This document shows, piece by piece, positions 1 to 12,866 of a stretch of 64,000 nt of DNA; within the stretch, counting starts at the first letter, position 1, and each line of letters begins with the position of its first letter. The notes below the pieces were generated by a model. That model was not told the origin of the DNA. It saw only the letters and a list, made by a program, of their open reading frames with translations, and made no database searches. The stretch is from CAYZZU01 sp964483105 (GTDB lineage: Bacteria > CG2-30-53-67), in NCBI GenBank assembly GCA_964483105.1, contig CAYZZU010000008.1, forward strand, positions 1 to 64,000, in the 5' to 3' direction. Made by a program: the position numbers and the translations under genes.

Positions 1-55
1 GTTGCAAATTGCTTATTTTGTCACTTCGAGACAAAATGGCGGAGAGAGAGGGATT
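1..55. repeat. Direct repeat of a tRNA-Ser 3' end plus its flank (second copy 227-281)
   Basis: The 55 bases are identical to 227-281. The second copy spans the last bases of tRNA-Ser(GCT), its encoded CCA and the hairpins beyond it; the first copy carries the same tRNA 3' end without a tRNA body. The 171 bases between the copies (56-226) hold no recognisable gene; a T-arm-like dyad (GGGGTCGAACCCC) lies near 158-170. The layout resembles an attachment-site duplication at a tRNA 3' end or a collapsed tandem tRNA. The window starts inside the repeat, so its full extent is unknown. Confidence 0.8.
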
Positions 56-217
56 ACGCTTACCGCCCCTCCTCTTCGTTCCGGGGCGCCGCGTGCCCCG
101 CTTGGCATCTATCTATGCCGCCTCCGGCGGCTACTCTGTATGTATCTTGGGGTCGAACCCCGAGTTCTCATCCCTCTCTTCTTCTATCATTCTATCCAAG
201 TACTTCTGTATTCTTTC

Positions 218-263
218 GCAATTTGCGTTGCAAATTGCTTATTTTGTCACTTCGAGACAAAAT
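218..263. repeat. Hairpin pair downstream of tRNA-Ser(GCT)
   Basis: Two perfect inverted repeats lie back to back. At 218-238 GCAATTTGC and GCAAATTGC flank a 3-base loop; at 241-263 ATTTTGTC and GACAAAAT flank a 7-base loop. On the minus strand they follow the tRNA CCA end at once. They belong to the same family as the four hairpins at 360-468. No T-run follows, so they are not classical intrinsic terminators. Confidence 0.85.
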
Positions 264-356
264 GGCGGAGAGAGAGGGATTCGAACCCTCGGTAGGGGGT
301 TAAGCCCTACACTCGCTTAGCAGGCGAGCGCCTTCAGCCAACTCGGCCATCTCTCC
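263..356 (-). tRNA. tRNA-Ser, anticodon GCT
   Basis: Read on the minus strand the gene starts GGAGAGA at 356. It has the D-arm, an anticodon stem CTCGC/GCGAG with loop CTGCTAA (anticodon GCT, reading AGC/AGU codons), a long class II variable arm, T-loop GGTTCGAATCC, and a closing acceptor strand TCTCTCC with G discriminator. CCA is encoded at 265-263. The long variable arm confirms a serine tRNA. It is the last gene of the serS-tRNA-tRNA run in this direction. Confidence 0.95.
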
Positions 357-359
357 TAA

Positions 360-468
360 ATAATTTTACTTTGTAAAATTATATGGCAATTTGCTTTGCA
401 AATTGCTTATTTTTTTGTTCCGCAATTCGCATCGCGAATTGCCATATATTTTCGCTATGCGAAAATAT
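360..468. repeat. Array of four perfect hairpins between the two tRNA-Ser genes
   Basis: Four perfect inverted repeats with 3-base loops fill the spacer: 360-382 (ATAATTTTAC/GTAAAATTAT), 386-406 (GCAATTTGC/GCAAATTGC), 422-442 (GCAATTCGC/GCGAATTGC) and 446-468 (ATATTTTCGC/GCGAAAATAT). The order AT-type, GC-type, T-rich gap, GC-type, AT-type makes the array a mirror image. The last hairpin runs into the CCA-encoding bases of the neighbouring tRNA. Possible roles are tRNA 3' processing, transcription termination, or a mobile palindromic repeat; none is shown. Confidence 0.85.
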
Positions 469-553
469 GGCGGAGGAGGTAGGATTCGAACCCACGGTGC
501 TTTCGCACAACGGTTTTCAAGACCGCCGCCTTCAACCACTCGGCCACTCCTCC
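468..553 (-). tRNA. tRNA-Ser, anticodon TGA
   Basis: On the minus strand the acceptor begins GGAGGAG at 553. The anticodon loop is CTTGAAA (anticodon TGA, reading UCN codons), followed by a long variable arm with a GTGCGAAAGCAC-type hairpin, T-loop GGTTCGAATCC, acceptor strand CTCCTCC, G discriminator and encoded CCA at 470-468. It begins 12 bases after the serS stop codon, so a serS transcript could run into it. Confidence 0.95.
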
Positions 554-565
554 CGGATCATGGGT

Positions 566-1897
<1,332 letters not shown>

Positions 1898-1902
1898 TTA
1901 GT

Positions 1903-1931
1903 AAATTACCATTCCGATTGCATGAAGTCAA
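1903..1931 (-). promoter_or_regulatory. Predicted sigma70 promoter of serS
   Basis: On the minus strand TTGACT (1931-1926) and TAATTT (1908-1903) are separated by 17 bases, 36 bases before the serS start. Placed in the 92-base gap after the lipoprotein gene, it lets serS be expressed apart from the gyrase operon. Confidence 0.6.
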
Positions 1932-1959
1932 TGGCTTTTCAAACGGGGAACCATGCTCT

Positions 1960-2790
1960 TTATCTTCTCTTCCCGGCATGTACTTTGCTGTCAAGCGTAT
2001 TCTTCTTTTTCAGGAGACGATCTACTTTTCGTAGAATAATCTCTTTGTTTGGATACTTCTGTTCCAATAAAACCAGATGATTCAGCGCTTCATCATATTG
2101 CCCCGATTCTTCCAGAAGACTTGCCAGTTCAAGATGCGCGTTCACTACAAAGAAACTTTTCGGATAACGATTGAGAAACTCTTTATATTTTAGGCGGGCA
2201 TGTTCTACATCTCCCTCCCGGTAGTAGGTCTCACAAATCCGGTAGGCCGCGTCATCACAATATTCGCTTGTCGGATACCTTTCAAGAAGCAGGCCATATT
2301 CAATGCGGGCCTGTTCATACTCCCCGATGGCCAGGTAACACTGCCCGATCTGATACTGGGATTCTCCGGCCAGCTCCGATTTCGGAAACCGATCGATCAG
2401 GAACTGAAGCTCCGGAACGGCTTTTTTATAGTCCTTGAGGTCCTGGATGTAGGTCTCCGCGATGCTTTTCTGCGCCTTCTCGGCATAGGGACTTCGAACT
2501 CCCAGGGAAACCGCCTTCCGAAAAAAGCCGATCCCTTCTTCCGGTTTGTTTTTGAACAGTCGATAAATCTCCCCGATCCAGTAAAGGGCCTCCTGGGACG
2601 CGACGCTGTCCGGGTTCAGTGTAACGACCCGGTTGTAATCAAAAAGAGCCTTCTCTACATTTCCGGCCCGCAAGGCATCCCCCGCTGAAAGCAGAAGTTC
2701 CCCCCACCGATTCTCCCGGCACGCGTTCAAGGCAAGAAAGATCAGAAAAACGAACAGGCCGATCAAAAATGATGAGCCTCGACGGATCAT
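1960..2790 (-). CDS. TPR-repeat lipoprotein (BamD/YbgF-like)
   Basis: 276-residue predicted lipoprotein. A short basic N-terminus and hydrophobic stretch end in lipobox LNAC (Cys 24), so the mature protein is probably lipid-anchored. The rest is a series of about six tetratricopeptide-type helical repeats with the phrase 'RYPxSxxxxxA' recurring, as in BamD, YbgF/CpoB and related envelope scaffolds. The closing segment is very basic. Its start overlaps the gyrA stop by 4 bases (ATGA), so it is translationally coupled to gyrA. Which family member it is cannot be settled here; BamD usually lies elsewhere, so I assign only a TPR envelope lipoprotein. Confidence 0.8.
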   Translation of the reverse strand: MIRRGSSFLIGLFVFLIFLALNACRENRWGELLLSAGDALRAGNVEKALFDYNRVVTLNPDSVASQEALYWIGEIYRLFKNKPEEGIGFFRKAVSLGVRSPYAEKAQKSIAETYIQDLKDYKKAVPELQFLIDRFPKSELAGESQYQIGQCYLAIGEYEQARIEYGLLLERYPTSEYCDDAAYRICETYYREGDVEHARLKYKEFLNRYPKSFFVVNAHLELASLLEESGQYDEALNHLVLLEQKYPNKEIILRKVDRLLKKKNTLDSKVHAGKRR

Positions 2791-5225
2791 CTTCCTTCTT
2801 CTTTTTCGGCAAGCGTGGCAACTCCGGTAACGGAATCTTCCGGTTCGATATTAATGAGTTTGACCCCTTGGGTGTTCCGGCCGATCACGGAGACTCCACC
2901 GATATTCATCCGGATCACCTGCCCGTTCCGGGTCATGATCATCAGGTCGGTGTCTTCCTGGACCTGTCGGACATTGACAACTTTTCCGTTTCTCTCTGTC
3001 GTCTTGATGGTGATCACACCTCTGCCACCACGGCCCTGCACGGGATATTCGGAGATATGGGTCCGCTTGCCGTAACCGTTTTCGGTCACGGTCAAAAGGG
3101 TCACACCCGGATTGACCACCTCCATGCCGACCACTTCGTCATCCGACCGCAGTTCAATTCCCTTCACTCCACGGGATACCCTCCCCATGGGGCGGACCTG
3201 CGACTCATGAAAACGGATGGCCATTCCATCTCGTGTTCCCAGAAGAATATCCTGGTCCCCATTGGTAATGGCTGCCCGGATCAACTGGTCTCCGGGATCC
3301 AGATTTAACGCCACAATCCCCGTAGACCGGGGGTGACTGTAGGCCGACAGGGCGGTCTTTTTCACGATCCCGTTCCGGGTGGCCATAATGATAAACTTTT
3401 GCTCATCAAATTCCCGGACCGGCAGGGTGGTGGCAATCCCCTCTCCCTTTGCGACCTCCAGGAGATTGACAATGGCCTTTCCCCGGGCGGCACGTCCGGC
3501 CTGGGGAATCCGATGTACCTTCAGCCAGTAAACCTTCCCGGCATCCGTGAAAAAAAGGATCGAATCATGGGTCCTGGCGACAAAGAGCTTTTCTACAAAA
3601 TCCTCCTGTTTGGTTCCCATCCCGGTAACCCCACGGCCTCCCCGGCGCTGCGCCCGGTAAAGACTGACCGCGTTTCGCTTGATATAACCGGAATGTGAGA
3701 TGGTAATGGCCATGTCTTCTTCAACAATCAGGTCTTCCAATTGCAGATCGGTTTTTTGGGCAATGATCTCGGTCCTTCTTTCATCACCGTAGTGTTCACG
3801 GATTTCTTCGAGTTCCTCCCGGATGATCTGCAGAACTTCCTCCTCGTGACTCAGGATGTGACGGAGTCGTTCGATCTCCACCCGGATTTCTTTGAGTTCC
3901 GTGAGGATTTTCTCCTGTTCCAGGGCCGTGAGACGCTGCAACTTCAAATCCAGAATCGCCCGAACCTGTTCCTCGGAAAGATGATATCTCTCCACCAGAC
4001 GGCGACGCGCGGTTTCCGCGTCCCTGGAGCCCTTGATCAGCTCGATCACTTCATCAAGATGACTCAGGGCGATTTTGAATCCTTCCAGGATATGGGCGCG
4101 GGCCTCCGCCTTTTTGAGATCAAAGAGACACCGGCGGGTGATGACTTCCTTGCGGTGTTCCAGAAAGAGTCGGAGCATCCGCGGAAGACTCATAACCTTG
4201 GGTTGATTGTGGACCAGAGCCAGAAAGATAATCCCGAAGGTCGTCCGAAGAGAGGTGTGTTTGAACAACTGGTTCAGGACCACCTCGGCAATCTCGTTCT
4301 TTCGAAGCTCCAGGACGATTCGGATACCGTCCCGGTCCGATTCATCCCGGATGTCGGTAATCCCTTCGATCTTTTTATTCTGAACCAGGTGGGCAATCTC
4401 CTCGATCAGCCTGGATTTGTTCACCGTGTACGGGATTTCTGTGACCACGATGGCGTCCTTGGCTCCCTTTCTCGGCGCCTTTTCGACAATGGTCCGTGCC
4501 TGAACACAGATCTTCCCCCGACCGGTGGCATAGGCTTCCCGAATCCCATCCTTTCCAAGGATGAACCCGCCGGTTGGAAAATCCGGCCCCTGAATCACTG
4601 CGGCAAAATCCGAAAGTTCAGCCTTCGGGTTATCGATCAGCAAAATCAACCCGTTGACAATCTCAGACAGATTATGAGGGGGAATGTTGGTGGCCATCCC
4701 CACGGCAATTCCTGCGGAACCGTTCACCAGGAGATTGGGTACGCGCGTTGGAAGTACGGAAGGTTCGGAAACCGAACCATCGAAATTCGGCACATAGTCG
4801 ATGGTATCCTTATCGATATCAACCAGGAGTTCTTCGGCGATCCGGGTCAGTCTCGACTCGGTGTAGCGGTACGCGGCAGCGGAATCCCCGTCGATCGAAC
4901 CAAAGTTTCCCTGACCGTCGATCAGCGGATATCTCAGGTTCCATTCCTGAGCCATGCGAACCAGACTGTCGTAGACGGCCGAATCCCCATGTGGATGAAA
5001 CTTCTTCAACACCTCCCCCACAACTCCGGCCGATTTGGAGTATTTCTTGTTGGAAAGGAGCCCTTCACGAAACATGGCGTAGAGAATCCGCCTGTGCACC
5101 GGTTTCAGACCGTCCCGGACATCAGGCAGGGCCCGACCGATAATAACACTCATGGAGTAGTCCAGATAGGACCGCTTCATGGTTTCTTCTATGTTGATCG
5201 GCAATACGGTTCCTTGCTGTTCCAT
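2787..5225 (-). CDS. gyrA: DNA gyrase subunit A
   Basis: Breakage-reunion subunit of the type IIA topoisomerase that introduces negative supercoils. The 812-residue product begins with the canonical N-terminus; catalytic tyrosine is Tyr121 in YRYTESRL. The quinolone-determining positions are Ser82 and Asp86 ([10 protein letters not shown]), the susceptible-type residues. The C-terminal pinwheel domain carries the GyrA box QRRGGRG, which separates gyrase from topoisomerase IV. It lies 64 bases downstream of gyrB on the same strand and overlaps the following lipoprotein gene by 4 bases. Confidence 0.98.
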   Translation of the reverse strand: MEQQGTVLPINIEETMKRSYLDYSMSVIIGRALPDVRDGLKPVHRRILYAMFREGLLSNKKYSKSAGVVGEVLKKFHPHGDSAVYDSLVRMAQEWNLRYPLIDGQGNFGSIDGDSAAAYRYTESRLTRIAEELLVDIDKDTIDYVPNFDGSVSEPSVLPTRVPNLLVNGSAGIAVGMATNIPPHNLSEIVNGLILLIDNPKAELSDFAAVIQGPDFPTGGFILGKDGIREAYATGRGKICVQARTIVEKAPRKGAKDAIVVTEIPYTVNKSRLIEEIAHLVQNKKIEGITDIRDESDRDGIRIVLELRKNEIAEVVLNQLFKHTSLRTTFGIIFLALVHNQPKVMSLPRMLRLFLEHRKEVITRRCLFDLKKAEARAHILEGFKIALSHLDEVIELIKGSRDAETARRRLVERYHLSEEQVRAILDLKLQRLTALEQEKILTELKEIRVEIERLRHILSHEEEVLQIIREELEEIREHYGDERRTEIIAQKTDLQLEDLIVEEDMAITISHSGYIKRNAVSLYRAQRRGGRGVTGMGTKQEDFVEKLFVARTHDSILFFTDAGKVYWLKVHRIPQAGRAARGKAIVNLLEVAKGEGIATTLPVREFDEQKFIIMATRNGIVKKTALSAYSHPRSTGIVALNLDPGDQLIRAAITNGDQDILLGTRDGMAIRFHESQVRPMGRVSRGVKGIELRSDDEVVGMEVVNPGVTLLTVTENGYGKRTHISEYPVQGRGGRGVITIKTTERNGKVVNVRQVQEDTDLMIMTRNGQVIRMNIGGVSVIGRNTQGVKLINIEPEDSVTGVATLAEKEEGR

Positions 5226-5289
5226 GGTTCCTCTCTTGATCGGGAAAAATCTGACGGAATGAAATTGCCCTTTTCAACCGGATGGTTCG

Positions 5290-7698
<2,409 letters not shown>

Positions 7699-7746
7699 TT
7701 ACTCCAGATTCAAGTCCGCTTCTGTGATAAAAAGGAATGAGGCATC

Positions 7747-8895
7747 TTACATTTTATCTCCCTTTTTGACAAGGGATATCTTGCCGCTTTCCACCCGGTA
7801 CAACGATGGGACCGGTATCATTTTTCCGACAATCCCCTCGTCGGTAGTGGTGAGAAAGACCTGGCCCAGTTCACGTAGTTTTTCATTGAGAAAACCCTGG
7901 TGTCTACGGTCGAGCTCTGAATAGACATCGTCCAGCAGAAGAACAGGACAGTTTTTTTGTTTTTCCCGGAAGATTTCAGCCTCACTCAAGGTCAGGGTGA
8001 GGGCGAGAAGGCGGCTTTCCCCCTGTGACGCAAAACCACGGGAGGTTCTTCCTCTCACTTCAAAGATCAGGTCATCCAAATGGGGGCCGATCCGGGTGGT
8101 CCCATTCCGGACCTCTGTTTCATGCACGTGATGGATTCCTTCTGAAAACCGCTGCCGTAATTTGGAGAGAGTGAGTTCTTCCACTCCGGAGAGATCTCCG
8201 GGCTTCCGGTACAATGTAGAGCGGTAGAGGATTCGGAAAGATTCCTGTTTGTGCGCCACTTCTTTGAGAATTGCGGAGCAGACCGGTAAAAATTCCGCAA
8301 GATAACGATAACGGACCCAAATAATTCTGCTCCCGCTCTGAGAGAGCTGCTCGTCCCACACAGCAAGCGCCGTCCGTGCAACTCGTCCCTTCTGGATCAT
8401 CCTCAGGAGACGATTCCGTTGTTCCAGAATTTTTCTGTACCGCTTCAGTTCAAGAAGATATCCCCGGTCAATCCGAGAGATCGCAGAATCCAGAAAACGT
8501 CTCCGAAATTCCGGACCAGCCTGTGTAATCTTCAGACTCTCCGGAGAGAAGAGGAGAACCACAAAAATTCCAAAAAAGTCGACTCCTCTTGAAACCCCCT
8601 TCCCGTTGATCCGGACTATCTTCTCCCGGGTTCCCAAATGAACGGCCAGGTTCTTCCGAATCCCGGAGGAAAGAATACGGGCATGAATTGTTCCGGAAGG
8701 TTCACCGTGACGAATCATGTTTCTATAGGAGGAAGACCGGAAGGTTGAAAGGTTGGAAAGGAAGTAGATTGATTCCAGAAGATTGGTCTTTCCCTGACCA
8801 TTTTCCCCAACAAGCACATTGATCCCTCGGCCCGGATTCAGTGTACAGGAAGGAATATTCCGGAAGTTTCGTAAAATCAGATCTTGAATCTTCAC
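7747..8895 (-). CDS. recF: DNA replication and repair protein RecF
   Basis: SMC-like ATPase that helps load RecA on gapped DNA with RecO and RecR. The 382-residue product has Walker A GENGQGKTNLLESI at about residues 32-45. The signature region (FASQGESRLLALTL) and Walker B/D-loop LLLDDVYSELD are near the C-terminus. N-terminal MKIQDLILRNFRN is typical for the family. It starts 9 bases after the dnaN stop, so the two are almost certainly cotranscribed. Confidence 0.96.
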   Translation of the reverse strand: MKIQDLILRNFRNIPSCTLNPGRGINVLVGENGQGKTNLLESIYFLSNLSTFRSSSYRNMIRHGEPSGTIHARILSSGIRKNLAVHLGTREKIVRINGKGVSRGVDFFGIFVVLLFSPESLKITQAGPEFRRRFLDSAISRIDRGYLLELKRYRKILEQRNRLLRMIQKGRVARTALAVWDEQLSQSGSRIIWVRYRYLAEFLPVCSAILKEVAHKQESFRILYRSTLYRKPGDLSGVEELTLSKLRQRFSEGIHHVHETEVRNGTTRIGPHLDDLIFEVRGRTSRGFASQGESRLLALTLTLSEAEIFREKQKNCPVLLLDDVYSELDRRHQGFLNEKLRELGQVFLTTTDEGIVGKMIPVPSLYRVESGKISLVKKGDKM

Positions 8896-8904
8896 AGGAT
8901 GGTT

Positions 8905-10023
8905 TTAGAGCCGCATCGGCATGATCACACCCACAAATCCACTGTCTTCGGGATCTTCGATACGGGTGGGGCTGAGAGGTTCCTGAAACCTGAAACGGAT
9001 TTCCTTTCCGTTCAGGGCGCCACAGACGTCCTGGAGGTATCGAACATTAAATCCGGTCTCGAGTTCCTGATCCCGGTAGTCGGCAACAAGACTTTCGTGT
9101 GCCTCCCCCATCTCCGGGTTACTCGATGAAATTACGATTTCCCCTTTTTGTATCATCAATTTCACAGCGTGTGTTTTTTCATCTGAAAGAATGGCCACTC
9201 TGCGGACAACCCCCTGAAACATCTCCCGATCCAGCGTCAATTGGTGAGGATTTTCCTGCGGGATCACCTCTTCATACCTCGGAAATTTTCCATCAATGAT
9301 ACGGGACAAAAGAAGATATTTTCCTTCCCGGAAGAGAATATGCTTTTCAGAAAGCAGGATCTCCATCTCTTGATGCTCTCCCTCATCCAGATACTTTTTC
9401 AATTCCGAAATCGCCTTTTTCGGAATGATCAATTTCAGGTCTTTTGTTCTTTCTCCGTCTTCCGATACTTCCCGGGATATCAGTGAGAGCCGGTGTCCAT
9501 CGGTTGCCACCATTCGGATCTGCCCGGTATCTTCACGAACCAGGTGAAGCAACACGCCATTCAGAGCAATCCGTGTCAAATCAGAGGAAGCCGCGTAGGC
9601 AGTCTTCCGGATCATTTCACGGAGAACATCTGCCTGAAGAGTTATTTTACCGATCTCCTTGATTTCAGGAAAGGATGGGAACTCATCCGCGGAAATCCCC
9701 CTCAAGATAAAATTCGATTTTCCGGATTGTATTGAGACCCCCTGTCCTTCACGGGATTCAATCACTACGGTATGTTCCGTTAATTCTCTGGCTATTTCAT
9801 AGAATTTTTTTGCTGAAAGAGTGATCCGACCGGGAGATTGAAGTTCGGCCGGAATGGTATCCTGAAGACCGATTTCAAGGTCGGTTGCAAAAAGTCGAAT
9901 TCCGTCCCCCTCCGCCTCGATCTTGACATTCGAAAGGATCGGCATGGTACTCCTGGATTGAACCACACTTTGAATTCTCTGCAAACCCGATATGAGAACT
10001 GCCTTCTCTACCGTGAATTTCAT
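8905..10023 (-). CDS. dnaN: DNA polymerase III beta subunit (sliding clamp)
   Basis: Ring-shaped processivity clamp for DNA polymerase III. The product is 372 residues when started at the ATG at 10023, which is preceded by a strong GGGGG Shine-Dalgarno. A longer reading to 10086 would overlap the end of dnaA and adds a segment foreign to the family. The N-terminus MKFTVEKAVLISGLQRIQ, the three repeated clamp domains and the C-terminal VIMPMRL are typical. It follows dnaA by 25 bases. Confidence 0.97.
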   Translation of the reverse strand: MKFTVEKAVLISGLQRIQSVVQSRSTMPILSNVKIEAEGDGIRLFATDLEIGLQDTIPAELQSPGRITLSAKKFYEIARELTEHTVVIESREGQGVSIQSGKSNFILRGISADEFPSFPEIKEIGKITLQADVLREMIRKTAYAASSDLTRIALNGVLLHLVREDTGQIRMVATDGHRLSLISREVSEDGERTKDLKLIIPKKAISELKKYLDEGEHQEMEILLSEKHILFREGKYLLLSRIIDGKFPRYEEVIPQENPHQLTLDREMFQGVVRRVAILSDEKTHAVKLMIQKGEIVISSSNPEMGEAHESLVADYRDQELETGFNVRYLQDVCGALNGKEIRFRFQEPLSPTRIEDPEDSGFVGVIMPMRL

Positions 10024-10048
10024 AAAATCCCCCGCCGTAATCCTGTCT

Positions 10049-11395
10049 TTATGGAGTCTGAATCTGTTCTGAAAGTTTATCGACAACGTTTTGAAAACTC
10101 TGATCCGCCTTGATCTTTTTCTCTATATTTCTGCAGGCGTGAATCACAGTCGTGTGATCTTTGCCGCCGAAGTGCCTCCCTATTTCGGGAAGAGATTTAT
10201 CCGTCATGCTCCGGGAGAGATACATGGCCACCTGGCGGGGAAGAACAATGGACTGGTTTCTTTTTTTGGATTTAAGGTCCGAAATCTTGACCTTGTAATG
10301 TTCCGCTGTTCTCTTCTGGATCATTTCAATGGTTATAACATGTTCTTTCTCATTGAGAAATCCTTTCAGGACTTCCTGAGCCAGTTCAACGGTGATTTTC
10401 CGGCCGGACAGGGAAGCAAAAGCGCCCAGTTTGATCAGGGAACCTTCCAATTCCCGGACATTGGAACGAATTTTTTTAGCCAGAAACAGGCTGACATCAT
10501 CCGGAAGTTCAATTCCATCAATCTCCGCCTTCTTGGACAGAATGGCGATCTTGGTTTCCAGATCCGGAGGATGAATATCCGCTAAAAGTCCCCATTCAAA
10601 GCGGGAACGAAGCCTCTCCTCCAGATTTTGAATCTCTTTCGGATACCGATCACTGGAAAAAACCAGCTGTTTTCTTGCATCGTAGAGTGCATTGAAGGTG
10701 TGAAAAAACTCCTCCTGGGTCCTTTCCTTATCGGAGAGAAATTGAATATCGTCCACCATCAGAACATCCATGTTCCGGTATTTCTGTCTGAACTGGGCCA
10801 TACGATCGTAACGAATACACCCGATCATCTCATTCATGAAATGTTCGGTGCTGACAAAACAAATCCGGATATTGGAATTAATGGAGAGTATATTATGAGC
10901 GATGGCATGCATCAGATGTGTTTTTCCCAGTCCCACCCCACCATAGATGAAAAGGGGATTGTAGGCCTTGTACAGGACTTCCGCTACGGCCCGGGAAGCG
11001 GCATGGGCAAATTGATTGCTGGGGCCGACCACAAAATTTTCAAAAGTAAATCTTGGATTTAAAAAGGAAGGCCAATTTTTTTTCTGGGTTTTCTGACCGG
11101 AAGATTGTTCCATCTTTTGCTGGATCAAATCCGAATCATCTGCAAGTTTTGAGTCAAAAAGATCTCTCTTAATCGAAAACGAGATACTTTTCCGAATGTT
11201 CTGGCTTTCCAGAATTTCATGAATTCTTTCATTAAAATGAGTTTCAATCCAGTCTTTTGAGAATTTGTTCGGAACAGCAATATTGATTTCTTCCTCATTT
11301 TCGCTGAAGAGTTTTGTATGCATAATCCACGTCTCAAAACTCTTTTTGGGAAGTCTTTCACTGAGAATCTGGGTAATCTCTTCCCATAAATTCAT
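10049..11395 (-). CDS. dnaA: Chromosomal replication initiator protein DnaA
   Basis: AAA+ initiator that binds DnaA boxes at oriC and opens the duplex. The 448-residue product has domain I at about 1-75, a linker to about 110, the AAA+ domain with Walker A GGVGLGKTH (about 152-160) and Walker B MVDDIQFL. The C-terminal DNA-binding domain has signature GRHFGGKDHTTVIHACRNI. The ATG at 11395 is preceded by AAGGA at good spacing. It is transcribed away from the AT-rich oriC region upstream, where clustered DnaA boxes would also allow autoregulation. Confidence 0.98.
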   Translation of the reverse strand: MNLWEEITQILSERLPKKSFETWIMHTKLFSENEEEINIAVPNKFSKDWIETHFNERIHEILESQNIRKSISFSIKRDLFDSKLADDSDLIQQKMEQSSGQKTQKKNWPSFLNPRFTFENFVVGPSNQFAHAASRAVAEVLYKAYNPLFIYGGVGLGKTHLMHAIAHNILSINSNIRICFVSTEHFMNEMIGCIRYDRMAQFRQKYRNMDVLMVDDIQFLSDKERTQEEFFHTFNALYDARKQLVFSSDRYPKEIQNLEERLRSRFEWGLLADIHPPDLETKIAILSKKAEIDGIELPDDVSLFLAKKIRSNVRELEGSLIKLGAFASLSGRKITVELAQEVLKGFLNEKEHVITIEMIQKRTAEHYKVKISDLKSKKRNQSIVLPRQVAMYLSRSMTDKSLPEIGRHFGGKDHTTVIHACRNIEKKIKADQSFQNVVDKLSEQIQTP

Positions 11396-11898
11396 TAAAG
11401 AAATCCTTTTTCAATTTCTTGGAGTAAGAGGTTGGTATTAAAAACTTATAAATTTATCAACAACCTTTTCCACAGTTGTGGAAAACTTGAATTTATTTTA
11501 TTTTTCAATGAATTATAGTCTACGAGCGGGCTTTTTTTTAACAGAATAGACAGTTTGAGGTCAACCATTTCGCGGATAAAAAACATCTTTTACCTGGACT
11601 TGTTCATGGGAATTTCAAGACAGGGTTCCACATTAGCAAATGCATTTTTCGATAGCAAGCCCTTTTTTCATTTTTCACTATAAATTTTTTTGATCGAACT
11701 GGTTTTCCTGTGAATAAAGGGAAGGATCCTTGTGCAGGGACTGTGGAACATTCCGCCCTTTTCTCCACCCTCTGAAAAAGCCTGAGAATTTTTCACAGGT
11801 TGCACAAACCTCAACTATACGAAATCTCACACAATCCTGATTCAATTCAGGGTTTACCCACGCCCTACTACTATTACTATTTTAAAATATTTAATAAA
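11396..11898. other. oriC: Predicted chromosomal origin oriC between dnaA and rpmH
   Basis: AT-rich, gene-free DNA between divergent dnaA and rpmH. Sites matching the DnaA box consensus TTWTNCACA are 11466-11474 (plus), 11477-11485 (minus), 11709-11717 (minus, TTATTCACA) and 11789-11797 (plus, TTTTTCACA). A one-mismatch box TTATCAACA is at 11454-11462, and a further degenerate one is near 11742-11750. The first two perfect boxes form an inverted pair with a 2-base centre, immediately upstream of dnaA. The unwinding element candidate is at 11861-11898. Confidence 0.85.
11861..11898. other. Candidate duplex-unwinding element with DnaA-trio repeats
   Basis: A short GC cluster (CGCCC) at 11861-11865 leads into CTA-CTA-CTA-TTA-CTA (11865-11879). 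On the minus strand these are TAG/TAA triplets, the DnaA-trio pattern defined in Bacillus. An A+T-only tract runs to about 11898. A weak DnaA box (TTACCCACG, two mismatches) abuts the GC cluster. The order box, GC cluster, trios, AT tract is that of the basal unwinding system, pointing towards rpmH. Confidence 0.6.
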
Positions 11899-11979
11899 GA
11901 GAATTAGTAGAAATTCCTATTCAGTCTCATCAAAAATTTCCGACCGGATCTTTCTTGAGATATTGGAGACATTTTAATC

Positions 11980-12008
11980 TTGACATCAAAATCCCGGAAG
12001 AATATACT
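11980..12008 (+). promoter_or_regulatory. Predicted sigma70 promoter of rpmH
   Basis: TTGACA (11980-11985) and TATACT (12003-12008) are separated by 17 bases, one mismatch from the full consensus. Transcription should start near 12015, giving a leader of about 27 bases before rpmH. Confidence 0.85.
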
Positions 12009-12041
12009 TTTTTGCTCCGAAATCTAAATGAGGAGCCAACG

Positions 12042-12176
12042 ATGTCCATTACATTAAAACCGAATAAACGAAAAAAGAAAAAGAGACATGGATTTCTTTC
12101 CCGCATGAAAACCAAAGGAGGAAAAGCGATTATTCAACGACGGCGCGCAAAGGGACGAAAAAGAATTGGAGTATAA
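12042..12176 (+). CDS. rpmH: 50S ribosomal protein L34
   Basis: 44-residue, strongly basic ribosomal protein of the large subunit. The core [20 protein letters not shown] and the RAKGRKR tail are the L34 signature. The N-terminus ([14 protein letters not shown]) departs from the usual MKRTFQPS. The ATG at 12042 follows GAGGAG at 6-7 bases; a longer in-frame reading upstream would cross the promoter and is rejected. It is first in the rpmH-rnpA-yidD-yidC-khpB run, the standard order beside oriC. Confidence 0.97.
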   Translation: MSITLKPNKRKKKKRHGFLSRMKTKGGKAIIQRRRAKGRKRIGV

Positions 12177-12211
12177 CTCTGTAACTCTCAGAACCCTTTG
12201 AATGAACTGTT

Positions 12212-12565
12212 ATGACAATCCCCCTCACAGAATTCATGAAAGATCCATGGATCCGAAAGACTTGGGAATACAAAACCATCTACAGGGAGGGAAAAAAACA
12301 GGTCGGGAAATATTTCATTCTTTATTGGAGTCCCGGGAATAAAGAGAACGCACGTTTTGGTATCACCGTTTCGAAGAGGATAGGACATGCCGTCGTCCGG
12401 AACAAAGTCAAAAGAATGATCCGGGAAATGATTCGTAAAGACCTGAAAGATCTTTTGAGAGGATACGTAGTGATCGTGGTCGCAAGGAAAAAGATTCTGA
12501 ATTCCACCTTCCATGAAATCAGAGACAGTCTGATGGGAATGGTAAAAAAACTTCTTGAATCGTGA
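12212..12565 (+). CDS. rnpA: Ribonuclease P protein component
   Basis: Protein subunit that assists the RNase P RNA in cutting pre-tRNA 5' leaders. The 117-residue basic protein carries the family RNR motif region in [15 protein letters not shown] and the preceding [14 protein letters not shown]. It is 35 bases after rpmH and overlaps yidD by 4 bases. The ATG at 12212 has only a weak ribosome-binding site; starting at the ATG of MKDPW (residue 9) is also possible. Confidence 0.95.
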   Translation: MTIPLTEFMKDPWIRKTWEYKTIYREGKKQVGKYFILYWSPGNKENARFGITVSKRIGHAVVRNKVKRMIREMIRKDLKDLLRGYVVIVVARKKILNSTFHEIRDSLMGMVKKLLES

Positions 12566-12813
12566 AAGAGTTTATCTTCTTTTTCCTTAAGATCCTGAAA
12601 CTTTTTCAGATACTCAATATCGGCATGATCCATCTTTATCAGAAGGTAATTTCACCTCTTTTTCCGGGAAGATGCCGCTTTTTCCCAACTTGTTCGGAAT
12701 ATACTGTCGAGGCCATCACTAAATACGGTGTCCTGAAAGGATGGTTTCTCGGATTTTTGAGAATAATCCGGTGTCACCCTTTTCATACCGGCGGTTATGA
12801 TCCTCTGAAGTAG
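12562..12813 (+). CDS. yidD: Membrane protein insertion efficiency factor YidD
   Basis: Small membrane-associated helper of YidC-dependent insertion. The 83-residue protein has the family core [24 protein letters not shown] and the Cys-rich [14 protein letters not shown] end. The GTG start at 12562 overlaps the rnpA stop, suggesting coupling. It adds about 21 hydrophobic residues ahead of the usual family start; the internal ATG at 12625 is the alternative. Its position between rnpA and yidC is the standard one. Confidence 0.93.
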   Translation: MKEFIFFFLKILKLFQILNIGMIHLYQKVISPLFPGRCRFFPTCSEYTVEAITKYGVLKGWFLGFLRIIRCHPFHTGGYDPLK

Positions 12814-12866
12814 TTCTCTCCCTGTTTTTTCAATACATCACGACCTGAAATATTGGAGAAAATGCC

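Noticed and set aside
218..468. CRISPR array from the repeated palindromes
   Set aside because: Repeats are 21-23 base palindromes of two kinds without regular unique spacers, and no cas genes are present.
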